A DNA stretch of 64,000 nt from Patagioenas fasciata (taxonomy: Eukaryota > Chordata > Aves > Columbiformes > Columbidae): assembly GCF_037038585.1 (NCBI RefSeq), contig NC_092524.1, positions 44,911,001 through 44,975,000 of the forward strand. The letters are read 5' to 3'. This document shows positions 45,650 through 57,473 of the stretch, in pieces. How positions within the stretch are numbered: the first letter of the stretch is position 1; each line of letters begins with the position of its first letter. A program made the position numbers and the translations under genes. The notes beneath the pieces were generated by a model. It made no database searches and was not told the origin of the DNA. It saw only the letters and a program-made list of their open reading frames with translations.

Positions 45650-48530
45650 TCTGTTTAGAAACCGCAGACCCCCGGCAGTGCAGCTGCATGCGGCGAGGCT
45701 GGGAGTGATGCAGAGGTCCCAACGACCTCACTGGCGGCGCCTACCTGCTGGGTGACCTCGGGGCGGTGCTTCCCCGGTTACCGGAGCCCAACCCCGCGGG
45801 AGCAACACTCGCCGGGACGCCGAGCAGCCCACTCAAGGCTCACTCGGTACCTCGAAAAAAAGTGCAGGCACAAAGTCAGCCACGCTCCTCGGGCGCTGCT
45901 ACAAATCGCGGAGGCGTATCGTCAGGCCCAGCAGACGTGGCGCCTGGCAAAGCCGTTCTCCGCGCCGGCAGACCCCCCAAGACGCCCCCGCCAGGGTGCC
46001 CGCCGGCCGGGCCGCGCCGCACCGAGCTGGGAGCGAGGAGAGGCCAGGGGTTGTGCAAAGTCGCAGCGCCTCCTGTTGTCCAGCTGAGGCTCCGGGCTCA
46101 ACGCCCGCTGAGGCTGTTCCCCGAGGTGAGAGCACAAACCGGCTTCTGTCCGTAATCTTCTTAGTGTTTGGGTTTGGTGTACAAATCAGCAAGCCTGAGG
46201 CAGAGTCAGCCGCTGCTGGAAATTACTTCCAGCTCCGGCTGCCGCGTTGCAACCCTGGTGGAGAAAACCCTTCCGTGTAGGAAGAAGAGTGTAATGACGG
46301 CTCTGCCCACGGCCACAGGAAAAATACGGTATTTCGGTAGTTGCCCTTTCCCTGCACTTGAACCTCTGCGAAACTATATGTTGGATGATCCGAAAGTCCG
46401 ACACAATTTGTCCGTACCCGTTGCAGCTGGCTCAGTGGGAAGGGAAGAACTATCTTAGGACAGAGCATGAGGGACAGCAAGCTGGAACTCTCCAGAGGCG
46501 CTTAACTGTTCATGCGTCTGATAGATTTCAGGACGGTAGCCCTGGCCCGACTTACACGGAGTCCTTACCCAGCTCTGGCTAGAGTAGCGACAGTTTCCGA
46601 TCAAGCCCTACACCGGCTTATTATAATTATAATTTTTTTTTTTTTTTTCAGGAGGAACTGTTTGTGCAGGATGGAAAAAAGCGCAGACTGAGGTGGGCTG
46701 CATTTTTCCCACCTAGAAGGAAGCAGGTCTCCTAATAACTGACCTAAAAGAGGAAAGTATGTGTGTGTGGTTAGAGGGTGTGTGTGTGTGCGCAGCGAGG
46801 GGAGGACGTCCACAGGAGCCCATGTTACTAGCGCTGGCGGTGAGCTGGGCCCCGCAGATAGCACTCAGCAAGCGGCTACCTTTAGGAAGCGCACCCCTGT
46901 GGCGTCCCGACTGTCAGGCCGGGCCGAGGGACTTGCCCGTGGAAATGGGAATCCGGCTACTCTGCGCGGACCAGAGCCGGCACCGATGCGGCGCTGCCCA
47001 CGCGGGAAGCCACCACGGCCCGGGAGCCCGTTGGCGCCCCTTGCCCAGCGTTGCTCGGGAGCGCCGCCCACAGGTACTGCCCCACGCGTGGCGAGGGCGG
47101 CCGTAGGAATCAGCGGGGGCTTTAATTTTAACTTTGGAGAGGTATTTTAGTTCGTTCCAGCCTAGGAGCGACTTTTCGCGATAGGTGCAGCACATGCCGG
47201 TCACCCTTTCGGTTTAACTTGCAGGATCCTATTTTATTTTACCTAAACGTAAATCTCCTGGTTGCGAACCTCTCGGCAATAATTGTGCGAGGCAGAAGTC
47301 TAGTTCGGGAAGGAGCTGCGAAGTGAGCTCCGCATCGGGATGCGTTCGCTGTTCCTCAGTGTACAGCGTTATTTTATTTTCCGCCGATTTGTCTCCTGCC
47401 GAGGGTCGCTGGTACCCGGCTTTCCAGTGAGGCCCAACCCTGCGCTGCGGATCGCCTCAAACGCCGTGGGACCTCTGAACTGCTCCCATCCTATCCTTGT
47501 CCTTACTCATCCATCCTTCCCGACAGTGGGAAATCTCTCTTCTCATCTGTTTCCAACAAGGAATTGTCTCCCACCCAAGCGGACAAACAATAATTGTGTC
47601 CGGGTAGCCGGGTCCTCTGGACGGCGTGGGAGGCCGGGCGGTCCTGGGGCGCTCCCGGAGCAGAGGTCGGTGACTGCCGGGAGCGCCCCTCACTCCGGAG
47701 GGACCCGGTCGAGACGAGGGGCTTTTTTCCTACCCTCACACAGGCAGAGCAGCCCTATGTCTGTGCTCCTGCCGTTGAGCACTCAACAAGAGCCGGTGGG
47801 GCTCCCCCTCGACCCGTCCGGGCTCCCACTGCCCGGAGCAACCCACGGCATGGTGGTGGCTCCTGCGGCCCCGGTCCCCGGCGTTCTCCGGCTGGTGCGG
47901 TGCGATAAGGTGGCGTTTACCTTCCTTTCGTTCAGGAGCAGAGTCTGGGCAGGTGAGGGCACTGCGTGGGGTCAACACTTGCTTTGGAACCTTTTCTGCG
48001 TGGCATTTGCTTATCTCCGACCGTGACGACCAAGCAACTCCCTTCCTCCGACCGACCCGAGGTAGGAGGGGGCACCCCCTTTTCTTGCTGCACCTCCTCC
48101 TCCTCCGCAAGATCCATGGTCTGAATCCTCCCGGGCTGCACCTCCTCCTCCTCCTCAAGATCCGTGGTCTGAATCCTCCCGGCCAGACTAGACTTGCCCT
48201 CCTGCTGCCTCGTCCCCGGTATGGTGGGCCGGGGGAACGCACTCTTCACCCCGCCGGGCCTTGCCTCCCCGCTGCCTGCGTCTGGGCCGCAGGTTTTACT
48301 CCCTTTCAGCCGCCCCCGCCGGGCGCAGGGGTCTCGAGAGCGGCCAGGCCGCCGAGCAGATGCCGCTCTGCTGCCAGCAGGAGGGCAGCGGCGAGTTGCC
48401 CCTCCGGAGTCCCGGGCCTGCCGTCCCGGGGGGTGTCGGGCCTACCGGGCTCTCACGGATCACTCTCAATGTGCTCCTTTCATGGGCGCTGCAGGAGGTT
48501 CCAGAGATGTTGTGTGACCCATTGCATTAG
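45650..48530. promoter_or_regulatory. CpG-rich stretch upstream of FOXA1 (right edge of the CpG domain)
   Basis: CpG-dense sub-blocks at about 45.66-46.14, 46.80-47.12 and 47.35-48.52 kb, separated by AT-richer pieces (including a T-run near 46632-46649). Frames of 228 and 242 codons (47340-48026, 47953-48681, +) arise from composition and from the ATTTT repeat and show no family. This is the right boundary of the FOXA1-centred CpG domain. Confidence 0.6.
48087..48182. repeat. 48-bp tandem duplication
   Basis: Two copies of a 48-base unit (48087-48134, 48135-48182) beginning gctgcacctcctcctcctcc and ending ctgaatcctcccgg, with only two differences. Because 48 is divisible by 3 the duplication keeps all frames open, which inflates nearby pseudo-ORFs. 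Confidence 0.93.
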
Positions 48531-48551
48531 AGATTTTCCGTTGCCGGATTA

Positions 48552-48655
48552 TTATTTTATTTTATTTTATTTTATTTTATTTTATTTTATTTTATTTTAT
48601 TTTATTTTATTTTATTTTATTTTATTTTATTTTATTTTATTTTATTTTATTTTAT
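48552..48655. repeat. (ATTTT)n pentanucleotide microsatellite, about 21 units
   Basis: About 104 bases of essentially uninterrupted atttt units, lying exactly where the CpG-rich domain gives way to AT-rich intergenic DNA. No SINE body is attached. Confidence 0.97.
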
Positions 48656-51427
48656 TTTTTGCATCATTTAACACGTGGTGACTTGAGTGACACTCCCGAC
48701 GTAAAAAATACCACCTCCCACCCAATGATACTCATGTATCAGATCAGTGAAAGGAGAAAGAAGCACAAATAACAAAATGAATAATAAATTAACATCCGAT
48801 GGTTGAAGAGGTGAGAGTAAGGAAGCTACTATTTTCTTGTTTATTTTTTCTTTACTGTAGCAAAGGCATTCTTAACTGAGTAAATCATGACCCATTGCAT
48901 ACAATTACTTTGTTTTTGCTAGTAGCGCTAGATGTGTGTATGCTGTTTGCAGAACTCCAGTTGGCAGGATGTCCACACTGCAGTGTGTGATTGACCAAGT
49001 GTGTTTTACTTACTTATATAAAATTGAATGCACTTGATATTTCTCATTTGATCCAAGAGCAGCCATGTAGGTATTTGTTTCAACTATTCAGTGTTTATTT
49101 ATGTTATGTTTTACTGAAGCATAAATGGAAATGCTTCTGTTGTTTATTTCAATCAGTGTGCCAAGTCTTATGCAATCAATCCATATATTTTTGAAAGTTT
49201 TGTTTGTTTTGTTTTAAATTAGCTACAGTAATATGACATGCAACAAACAGTATCAGAGGTGAGGGAATTAGATTCTGCACAGAGATAAACACATATACAT
49301 CAATGGCACCCACTTTGTAGAAACTCACCCAAACTGCAAAAATGATATTTCAAGACATACACAGATTTTTTGCGATACATGTATAAGGAAGCAAGAAAGC
49401 AAACTGAGACAGTGAGTGGGGTTAATCTATATAAGCTGGCAGAAGAAACAAAGCTTAGTAGGAGAGACACTTTTGCATGAATCCTAAAATTATTTCTTTA
49501 CTAAAGTTGCCCAAGTGACTTCATGGACCAAAGTCTGTCCTTTCCTCCCACCACCCCCAATATTTACTGGTTGAACAAAAGGTATTTCCACTCTCCAGGA
49601 GTCTTGCTTCTCCAAAACCTGCAGTGAGTTCTCAGTGAGAACATCTATTTTACTGATGTAAACCAAGCATCTTACTGGGCAAGAAATGCAAGGCTGATCA
49701 ACCCTTTGTAATACTCATGCCAATATAATACTTCAGTTCTTCTGCAAACTGGCCTTTCTATGCAGAAGGTGGACTTGGTTTTGTACCTTGGAATTTGAGC
49801 AATGGTGAGCAGAGGACCACTATCTTTCTTTTACTGCATAGCATCATAATTTTCAAGTTGTTTGCTCTGTTCTTCTTTGCCTGTAAAGAATTACTCATTT
49901 CCCTGTCTCTATAGCAGTTGTGAGAGACCAGTATCCATCACAAATGGCTTTCTTGGCTGGCTTCATCTCTGAAGAATCAAATGTACAAAATCAAGGCTGG
50001 CTTATCTAAACTCCTCTCCAGGGAGCAGCTCCACAGCTTTACCCAGATTACAGTTCCCAGAGCATGAATGAATTCAGACTGCATTAACTGCACAATTTCT
50101 TGAGCTGTATTAACCTGGACAGCCAGCAATTGTGGGATGCATGGCAGCATGAGCACACATACTTCATCATGGGGACATACACTAACCTATATGCAGTAAA
50201 AATGATGTTTGCTCTGGAAAAGGATGCCCAAAGGCCCTGTGTAACATCTCGTAGTTTTAAGTTGAAATGTGAGAATGTAAGTATCAACTGGTAACACCCT
50301 AATATCAAAAGTGAGACCCATAAAAAATGATACTCAACTAGCATCTATAGGAAAGTTGAAGAAGGTCTGGATTTGGTAACATTTTAGGACTCCTCAGAGG
50401 CAGCAGCTGTTCAGTGTTTTGTAGAGTGGTTGTTCCTCCCAGCAGTTGTTCTAACCTTCTGCTGCTGCTTCAAGTATTTTAAGGGTGAATCTCCCTGCTG
50501 AGTAGATTTAAGAGAATGACATCAGGAAGGTCACTTAACTCACTGTATGCCTTCCCTTCTGCCATCAGGTGAGCTCAGTTCCCTGTGCAGCTACCAGAGA
50601 GACAAGGAAGAATCGGATTTATTTCATTCCTCCTCCACCCCTCTCCAGCCAACACGGCAGCTGCATAAGTATTTCTGCAGTGCATGTGGTTTCAGGTTTA
50701 TTCCTTTTTTGGAAGCAACTTAAAGTGGGGTGATAGGGAGGGAATCCAACACCTGACCTTTCCATCAGTCCCTCCAAAAGAGAGAGATCCTCTCTTTCAT
50801 TCCAACAGTTTCATAGATGGATTAGGTGGCTTTTCTATTAACCACTGAACAAACAATCCTTTTCCTCTTTTCAGGATCACTATCTAGGAATATTCCCTTC
50901 ATCATCCATCCTGTGACAGAAGTCCTTTAAATCTTTTCTAACATTATCCTTAGACATAGCTGGAACTTTAACCTCTACAGACACCTCTTCTCACTCTCTC
51001 AGGGCATTTCCTTTTGCTGAAGAAACTAATCAGATGAGAACATTTTTCTTGTGTTTGTCCCCCAATCCTGAATCTTCAGATGTGAAACTTATGAGATCTA
51101 CAAACACACATGTATGTATCTACATCTATATATCCACAGCCAAGCTGTTGTCCTAAGAGAACAGAAGAGTTGGACTGGAAAAGCTGACTGAAAATCTGCT
51201 GTATTAACTTGAAAGACAATGGAAAACAGAGATAATATGATAAAATTTTTAAACTAAAGCAAGTAAAGGGCTGAGCCCAGGAAAGGCTTTGCCAGGTGTT
51301 TAGCTGTAATTTCTCCATTTATAGCTTACAGCCTTCTTCAAAGCCAGGAGTGTCTCTGACCTTGTGCCTATAATAAAGGCTGTGTGTGATGGGCTTCTAG
51401 AGGTAACTGATGTAATTTTTCTTGGGC

Positions 51428-51523
51428 TATATAATATAATGGCACATATTTGAAAACATATATATTATAAATATATATACATATAAAATAATATATAATA
51501 TATGTAATATAATATAGTCATGT
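51428..51523. repeat. TA-rich low-complexity tract
   Basis: Repeated tata/ataa strings (for example acatatatattataaatata). Simple sequence with no further structure that I can support. Confidence 0.85.
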
Positions 51524-52329
51524 CATACTAAAAAGTAAATCTGGATTCATAATGACTTAAAATAACCAAATTATTTTCTCACTGTAATTACTTTTTTTTT
51601 TTTTAATAAAAGGAGTCCATCTTGTTTCCAACTTTTTATTTATTTTTCTGTTGAATTATAAGGAAATGCCACTATTTAAATCATGTGTTTCAATCACAAA
51701 CAAAGCCCAAAATCATAGGAGGAAGAAAAATTTTAACTATTTCTGCTGGCATAGTGCTGGCAGATAGATACCTCACAATCATAATGGAGATTAGTAGAGC
51801 TGGGCGTGCATATTTGTTATGGATCAAAGATAGGATATAGTGATTAGAACAATGACATTGCTTTCAACACTGACAAAGGGATTGAGTGTGTGATTTATAA
51901 TACTAATTCCACGAAACCTTTCTATTGCTGCTTACTGCACAAAGGATTCAATACAGATTGATCACCAAAAAAAAAAAAAGTATTTCCTTCAGCTCAGGTG
52001 GATCAAACCCTTGCAACTAACCAAAAAGCTTCTCAGTATTGACACTGTCTGATTTAAGAGATTAGTTCCCCCCAACCTGTTTAGTCCATTCTTATACTGC
52101 AGATTACTACCCCAATGTGTAACTGTCAGAGAAGTTTGTGTGCTGTATTCCCAGTGGCCACACTTCACAGTTCAGTATTTTAGCTTAAAATTAATTTATT
52201 TTCCCTGAGTATTTACAGCCATTTTACATATATTTAAGTTTCAGAAATATTAAAACAAAGATGTTGATGCCCTGAAAGAGCAAACAGTAGCCTGTAGCCT
52301 GAGGATACATAACTCTGATTTTCTACTTA

Positions 52330-52500
52330 GTCTCAGTCAGAAGCACAGACTCAGTTATAAATCTGCCACCACCAGTTCTACTAGGGGAATTTGGAAAGTC
52401 ATTCAAACTCTTTTCATTCTAGCTCCCAGTCTGTAAAATGGGATAATGCTACCTGGGCATCATGGTGAAACTCGATTTGTAAATATGCTGTTATCCTTGA
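52330..52500 (+). mobile_element. MIR-like SINE relic
   Basis: ggaaagtcattcaaactct followed by tagctcccagtctgtaaaat and gggataatgctacctgggca follows the second half of mammalian/amniote MIR SINEs (consensus ends tcagtttcctcatctgtaaaatggg-ataat). The upstream ataaatctgccaccacc fits the MIR core. Limits are approximate, and divergence is high, as expected for an amniote-ancestral SINE. Confidence 0.6.
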
Positions 52501-55469
52501 TAGAATTACTGCATTGGTGAATAGCTTTGCGCAAATGTTCTGCCATTTTGAGGCAGACTAGACTGGTACTTTGGCTGTAGCACACCAAAAGGTAGAGAGC
52601 AGCATCCCTCAGCAGGGCTGGTGGGCCTTTGGACTGTTCCGTGTGAACAGAGATTCACAGCCAGCTGGAAAAGGATGCCAAGGCGAGGCTTAGTGTCTAG
52701 TGACAAACTAGATGTAAGCTGTAGAAGAGCTAGCAAAGTATTTATACTTTTGCCTCATTTCTTTCCTTTAAGTAATTGTTATTCATCTTCCCAATAACTC
52801 TGTCATTCTCTGGAGAGTTCATACCAGGCTGTACATATTTCATATGCACCATGCTGTCCTGATTCCAGATTGCCTAGATGAAGGTGACTATTTGAGGGCA
52901 TCATCAACTCCTCCTGGATGTGCTCTGGTTTCCTCCCAAAGCCTGTGGGCCCCATGTGCATCTCAGCCTCAGTTCAGCATGAACTTGGATTGCAGCAATA
53001 ACGTGCACTGGTGCTAAGATTTCCTATATGGCGTGGGCTCAGCTAATTTAGGAGGAAAGAAACTGTTTTCAGACTTTCTCCAACCAACTGAACATTTTTA
53101 AATGATTCCTTTTCTTTCTAAAAAGAAAAAAAAAAACAGCCCTTCCTTGTAACATTAGCAGACTAATAACTTAGATGAAAAAATTTATGTGATACTAGAA
53201 AGCTTAGGGATCTGGTGAGGCTAATTAAAAAAAATAATAATGTGTACCCAGGGACTGAACTTGCACAAGGTTTTCCAAATCTAGATCCATTTGTTAAGTA
53301 TAAGGATTCATCTACTGATTAAATTTTGGACTTTGCAAGCTACAGAGATGAGGCTTAACCTGTTTAACTAAATACTTAATGTTAATAAAAAAAACATCTC
53401 CAGGCTTCAAGCATCACTGTGATCATTAAGAGAAGAGCGCATCCTAATAATACCTGGGGAAAGGGGAAGAAGCTTTCCCTGTTTTCGTGTGTATCAGAGA
53501 ATCAGAGAATCTCTGCAGATGTCACCTCTGAAGCTCAAGTTGAGGATCTAGAGGATATTTGGGCAACATTCACTTCTGAAATGACTGCTCAGCAATGTGT
53601 GTGCCTTAGTAGGGAAAAAATATAGCATTTGGGATTTAACTTGACAACAGCTCCCACTGGGTGCTTATTCCCTTGGCTTGCAAGACCTAGAGTCTTAATG
53701 CTGTAAAACTAGAAATGTTTATGAACCAAGGTTTGAACCTTTCTTACAACCTAACTACGTTCTTCAGGAACAAGCCCCTGGTTTGCTACAAGCAGACCTG
53801 GCAGACAGCAGATATAGTAAGATAACACAGCACACTAATTTTGCATTTTTACCACAACTATTAACCTAAACAGGAAACCCATGTGTAAGGACTTTTCCTT
53901 CTTCCCCAGATTTTTTTGATGCAAATACTTCTTGCCATTCAGCTGCTTCTTACTGGAATTTCCTGATGCACATACCTCTTCACATGCGGGTTCTTTTCTT
54001 CCACATCCCACTGTGACTCCTGCAGAGACAAACTGTTCCAGGTAAATGAAATTCTTGAGGCTTTACTTCCTATTTAGTTTGGAATGGATCCGTTCTCTAG
54101 GCTTACAATTGCATCAGACTGCTAACAGGATTCATCTTCAATGAGGCAATCAAACACTTCTTTCCTGTTCTGAACTGCTTCAATGGCCTGGACAGCTGAT
54201 GGGAATCCTTCAACACAGATCAACAACTTCGTATTCCACCTTCTGCTCCTCCAGCTATGCTGGGATTCCTGCTAGAGAGAGGAGGAAATGAATTAGATAC
54301 CAAACAGATAAGTTTCCTAGGGTGTGTTACAGGGCTTTATCAGAAGAAGAAAACCTGCTCTTAATTCGTGTGTAATGTGATTGGCTAATCAGTTTTTCAT
54401 CTTCAATAAGTTTTTAGTTGCATTAGCAAGCTAAAAGTGGCCCAGCTAACCCAGCGTAAGAAGCACTGTTTTCAAAAAGTGCACTGGTTACTCCCTTGAA
54501 CTCCAGGAATACAACTAGGTAGGAAAAAAAAAAAAAAGAGAGAAGGAAAAAAAGCTATAAAGCTGTAGCTGAAAGCTACAAAGAAAGAAGACAATAGAAG
54601 ACATTTGCCTGTTAGATCAGTGGAGCCTTTCAATCAGTTGAGCGACATATTTGGATCCAACATATGCGGTTAGTCCCTACAGTTCCTCATGTTCACACTG
54701 GTGTTTGGGAACCCAAACTCAAAGAGAAAAAAAAGTGACTTAATTTTTACCCACTAGAAGAGACATACGTGGATAACAAATCTAATTTGGTGACCTGTTG
54801 CAGCAGTTGGAAATTCTAGTGCCTTGAGCTGAGATTATATGCAGGAAACTCTTTTTACTTTTCATCAGACAGCTGTCAAATATATTTGATACCTCTGTTC
54901 TTTGAAGGACATGCTAGTAAAATTGTAAGACATGGAGTTACGATTTATCTCAGAAAACTTGTTTCAGAATTTTGCTCATGTTAGTAATGCAAAGCTGGTT
55001 AGTTATGGAGTCTGAGATGGAGTGTGTCCTGTTGCAGGCAATCCCCAGTGTTGTAAATTAAATCCCAATGACATAAACTTTATTGATGATAATAGACGAG
55101 TCAAACACTTTGGGTTGGGTTGGGCTTTCACCTCCAAACTGGCTTAAGAAAATTAGTTTGACAGGAAAAATGCATCCCTAACTGCATTTAGGAGGCGACT
55201 GCACTGCATGCACACGAATTCCCAACAACGCCATTCCTACATTTGGGTTTTAGAGCAAAACTTTAAAGAGCCTGTGACTGATAGCAGAACAAGGGCTGCC
55301 ATACACAGAAGAGAAACAAGGTTATCACGATACAGGCACCCTCGCCCATACCACGCCTTTCAGAGACCCGTGGCTCAGCTTGGACGACGTCTCCAGATGA
55401 CGCTAAAACTCGCAGATCTTCAGACACAACCTCACCAAGGGGAGTAAATTGCCACCGATGCCCCACATG

Positions 55470-55960
55470 TAAAAGACTTCACTTCTCCGTCTCCCACGGG
55501 GAGGGATGTGGGGACGGTGGGGCTGTCACGCGTGTCGTCTGCGCCCGGGCGATGCCGCCGGCGTGGGACGCGCTGGGGAGACGCGGCGTGGCGCAGGCCG
55601 AGCCCTCCCCGCCGGCAGGGGGCGCTCACCAGGGGTGGCAGCGGGCGCTGCCCTCTCTTCCCCCCGCGGCACCCTTGTTGCTTGGTTACGGAGCGCGTCC
55701 TTCCCCTGCCCGCCGGCTCAACAGGGAGCGGCGGCCGCGGCGGCTCCTCCTGGGCCTGCGGGCCCGGCGTGTCTTCACCCTCGAGACCGCCAGCGCTGTG
55801 CGGGGGCACGCGAGCTGCCCTGCGTGGGTTCTGTGCCGGTGCGTGACGTGGGCGCTTCCTCGTGTCCTACCGCTCCTGCCGGCGGCGTGGCTGCGGCCTG
55901 CCAGGCTGTGAGGTACCTTTCTGAGGGGAGGGAAGCCCTTTACCTCCTCGAGGGGAAGAA
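55470..55960 (+). promoter_or_regulatory. TTC6: CpG island, probable TTC6 promoter and first exon
   Basis: Isolated CpG-dense island in otherwise AT-rich DNA, 0.7-1.1 kb upstream of the coding exon at 56629. A possible donor for a non-coding first exon is ctgtgag|gtacct (about 55911/55912), and a good acceptor exists at 56284. The several frames inside (112-155 codons on both strands) are composition artefacts with Ala/Pro/Arg-rich translations. Direction and start are inferred from the downstream exon. Confidence 0.55.
55612..55625 (+). promoter_or_regulatory. CTCF-type motif
   Basis: ccggcagggggcgc matches the CTCF core (ccasyagrkggcr) at all but one strongly weighted position. It lies inside the CpG island between the FOXA1 domain and TTC6, where an insulator would be expected. 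Confidence 0.45.
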
Positions 55961-56284
55961 GTGGGGCTTTTAGGGGCTCGAGGTCACTAGTTTTTGCAGG
56001 GGAAAAGCTTTTTGTGTTTACTTTGAGAAAGCGTTGAGTTTTATCCTTTCTCATTTTTTTTTCTCTTTTGGGAGCTTCTGTCTGACTCCCAATTAATGCT
56101 CCCGAAGATAGAAATAATTCAGTTGTTTCCTCGGGTAAAATGCTAATAGCCATTTCTGGTGCTTAATTATACACATTCAGAACAGTCTTGTTAAAATCAA
56201 TGGGGCCCTTAGCAAAATGAAGTAAGACTGGGTTCTGCATTGGGATATAAAACACAAATGCCTAATTTCTGTTTGAATTTACAG

Positions 56285-56628
56285 GTTGCATACAGTAGGA
56301 TAAAAGTGCTACAGAACACGGGTACTTTCGACTGAATTCTGTGGAAGAGCTGAATATGATTAAGGAACATGAGACTATATGCAGGGAATCTCAGTGGGAT
56401 AGTCTGAAGATCAAACAAGCAATAGTTGCTGCTCCTAGAAACGTGAACATTTAGCCCTTATTGGAAGATTTAACACCAGATCAATCACATCAGTTAAGAA
56501 CATTATCCTCTCCAGAGGTCAAAGAGTCCACATAAGCCTGTCATGAATATAAATAAAAATATTCCTAATTAATTCATTGGGTGTTCTGAAGTTCACAGAA
56601 AGTAAGGGTATCTTCTGAAGTAAGAGAC
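56285..56628 (+). other. TTC6: Probable 5' UTR part of the TTC6 coding exon
   Basis: ctaatttctgtttgaatttacag ending at 56284 is a good branch/pyrimidine/acceptor context. The sequence after it has stop codons in the frame of the 56629 ATG (a TGA lies about 40 bases upstream), so it would be untranslated. A second, weaker acceptor (gttctgaagttcacag, near 56597) would start the exon just before the ATG. Confidence 0.4.
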
Positions 56629-57473
56629 ATGAAAAAACAAACTCCTGATCTCAGGGTGATGACTCAAAGAAATAAATCTGTAGAAGACAGTGCTGACAAA
56701 AATGGGAGAAGTGGCTCTGAAAAAGTTCACAGAGAAAATGCCACTTGTAGTAATGAAAGTACAGTTGTAAAACTGCCAGTAATTGCCTCATTTGCAGGTA
56801 CCACTAAAAAAATTGTAATGGTCAAGCACCCAGCACATCCTCATAAGCCAAGTTACTGCAGGTCTAATTTTCATGTTAATAGCTCCCCTATCTCATTAGA
56901 AAAGACGAAAGGTGTTATTAAAGTACAGGATAGAGTGCATATGCTACAGATGGATCCCCAGAATTTAAAAAAAGACAAAACTGAAGAAACAGATACTACG
57001 ATTAAAGATGGTGATGGATTTAGCTCTACAGGTACTGATACAAGTAAAAACATTTCAAGAAAGGGAAAAATAACTGCGGAAAGCTGTAAGAAGAGAAGCA
57101 GAGTGATTTCAAAAGCAAATCAACAAGATTTAGACTTTGAATCGGGAAGAGTGCTGAGACAAGGAAGCAAGCAGCCAAGTGTGAGGTCTGCTCGAGAACG
57201 GTTGGAAGAGGCAAGAGATGTGACTAGATCAGACACTTCAAAAATATACAAGAACTTCCAGCAGAGCAAACCTGAAGAGCCTACTTCCACACCAGCATTG
57301 CTTATGAAAGTGGTTGCAAGGTCTGTTGATGAAATAATTGCTTCCCTGCGGTCTACTACTCCATCTTCCTCAGACCAGACGATCAAAGCACTCCTGGAGG
57401 GTGTTCTTGGCCAGAACTACAATATAAAAATGGAAGTAGGTGAACCAGAACAAGAGCAATATTTTTCTCTTGG
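56629..57473 (+). CDS. TTC6: TTC6 N-terminal coding exon (probable)
   Basis: An 845-base open stretch in AT-rich DNA, beginning ATG at 56629 with MKKQTPDLRVMTQRNKSVED. This is far longer than chance at this base composition. The product is hydrophilic, Lys/Ser/Glu-rich and probably disordered, ending in a more ordered segment: ALLMKVVARSVDEIIASLRS, then SSSDQTIKALLEGVLGQNYN. No TPR repeat is present in it, as expected, because TPRs of tetratricopeptide repeat protein 6 lie further C-terminal. The frame reaches a TAA at 57475, but a gg|gtaaat splice donor sits at 57473/57474, so the exon most likely ends there in phase 2 and continues. The gene name rests mainly on synteny (in mammals TTC6 follows FOXA1 in this orientation) rather than on a sequence I can recite. 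A single-exon protein of 282 residues is the alternative. Confidence 0.65.

Larger units (their letters stand above)
48660..55460. other. Intergenic between FOXA1 and the TTC6 promoter
   Basis: AT-rich and mostly unique, with no long open frame. Contains a TA-rich tract (about 51428-51523), a MIR-like SINE relic (about 52330-52500) and short A runs (near 51966-51979, 53127-53137, 54524-54537). No gene or RNA gene recognised. Confidence 0.6.

Noticed and set aside
47340-48681. 228- and 242-codon plus-strand frames upstream of FOXA1
   Set aside because: Length comes from GC-rich composition, a frame-preserving 48-bp duplication and the ATTTT tract (FYFILFYFIL-type translation).
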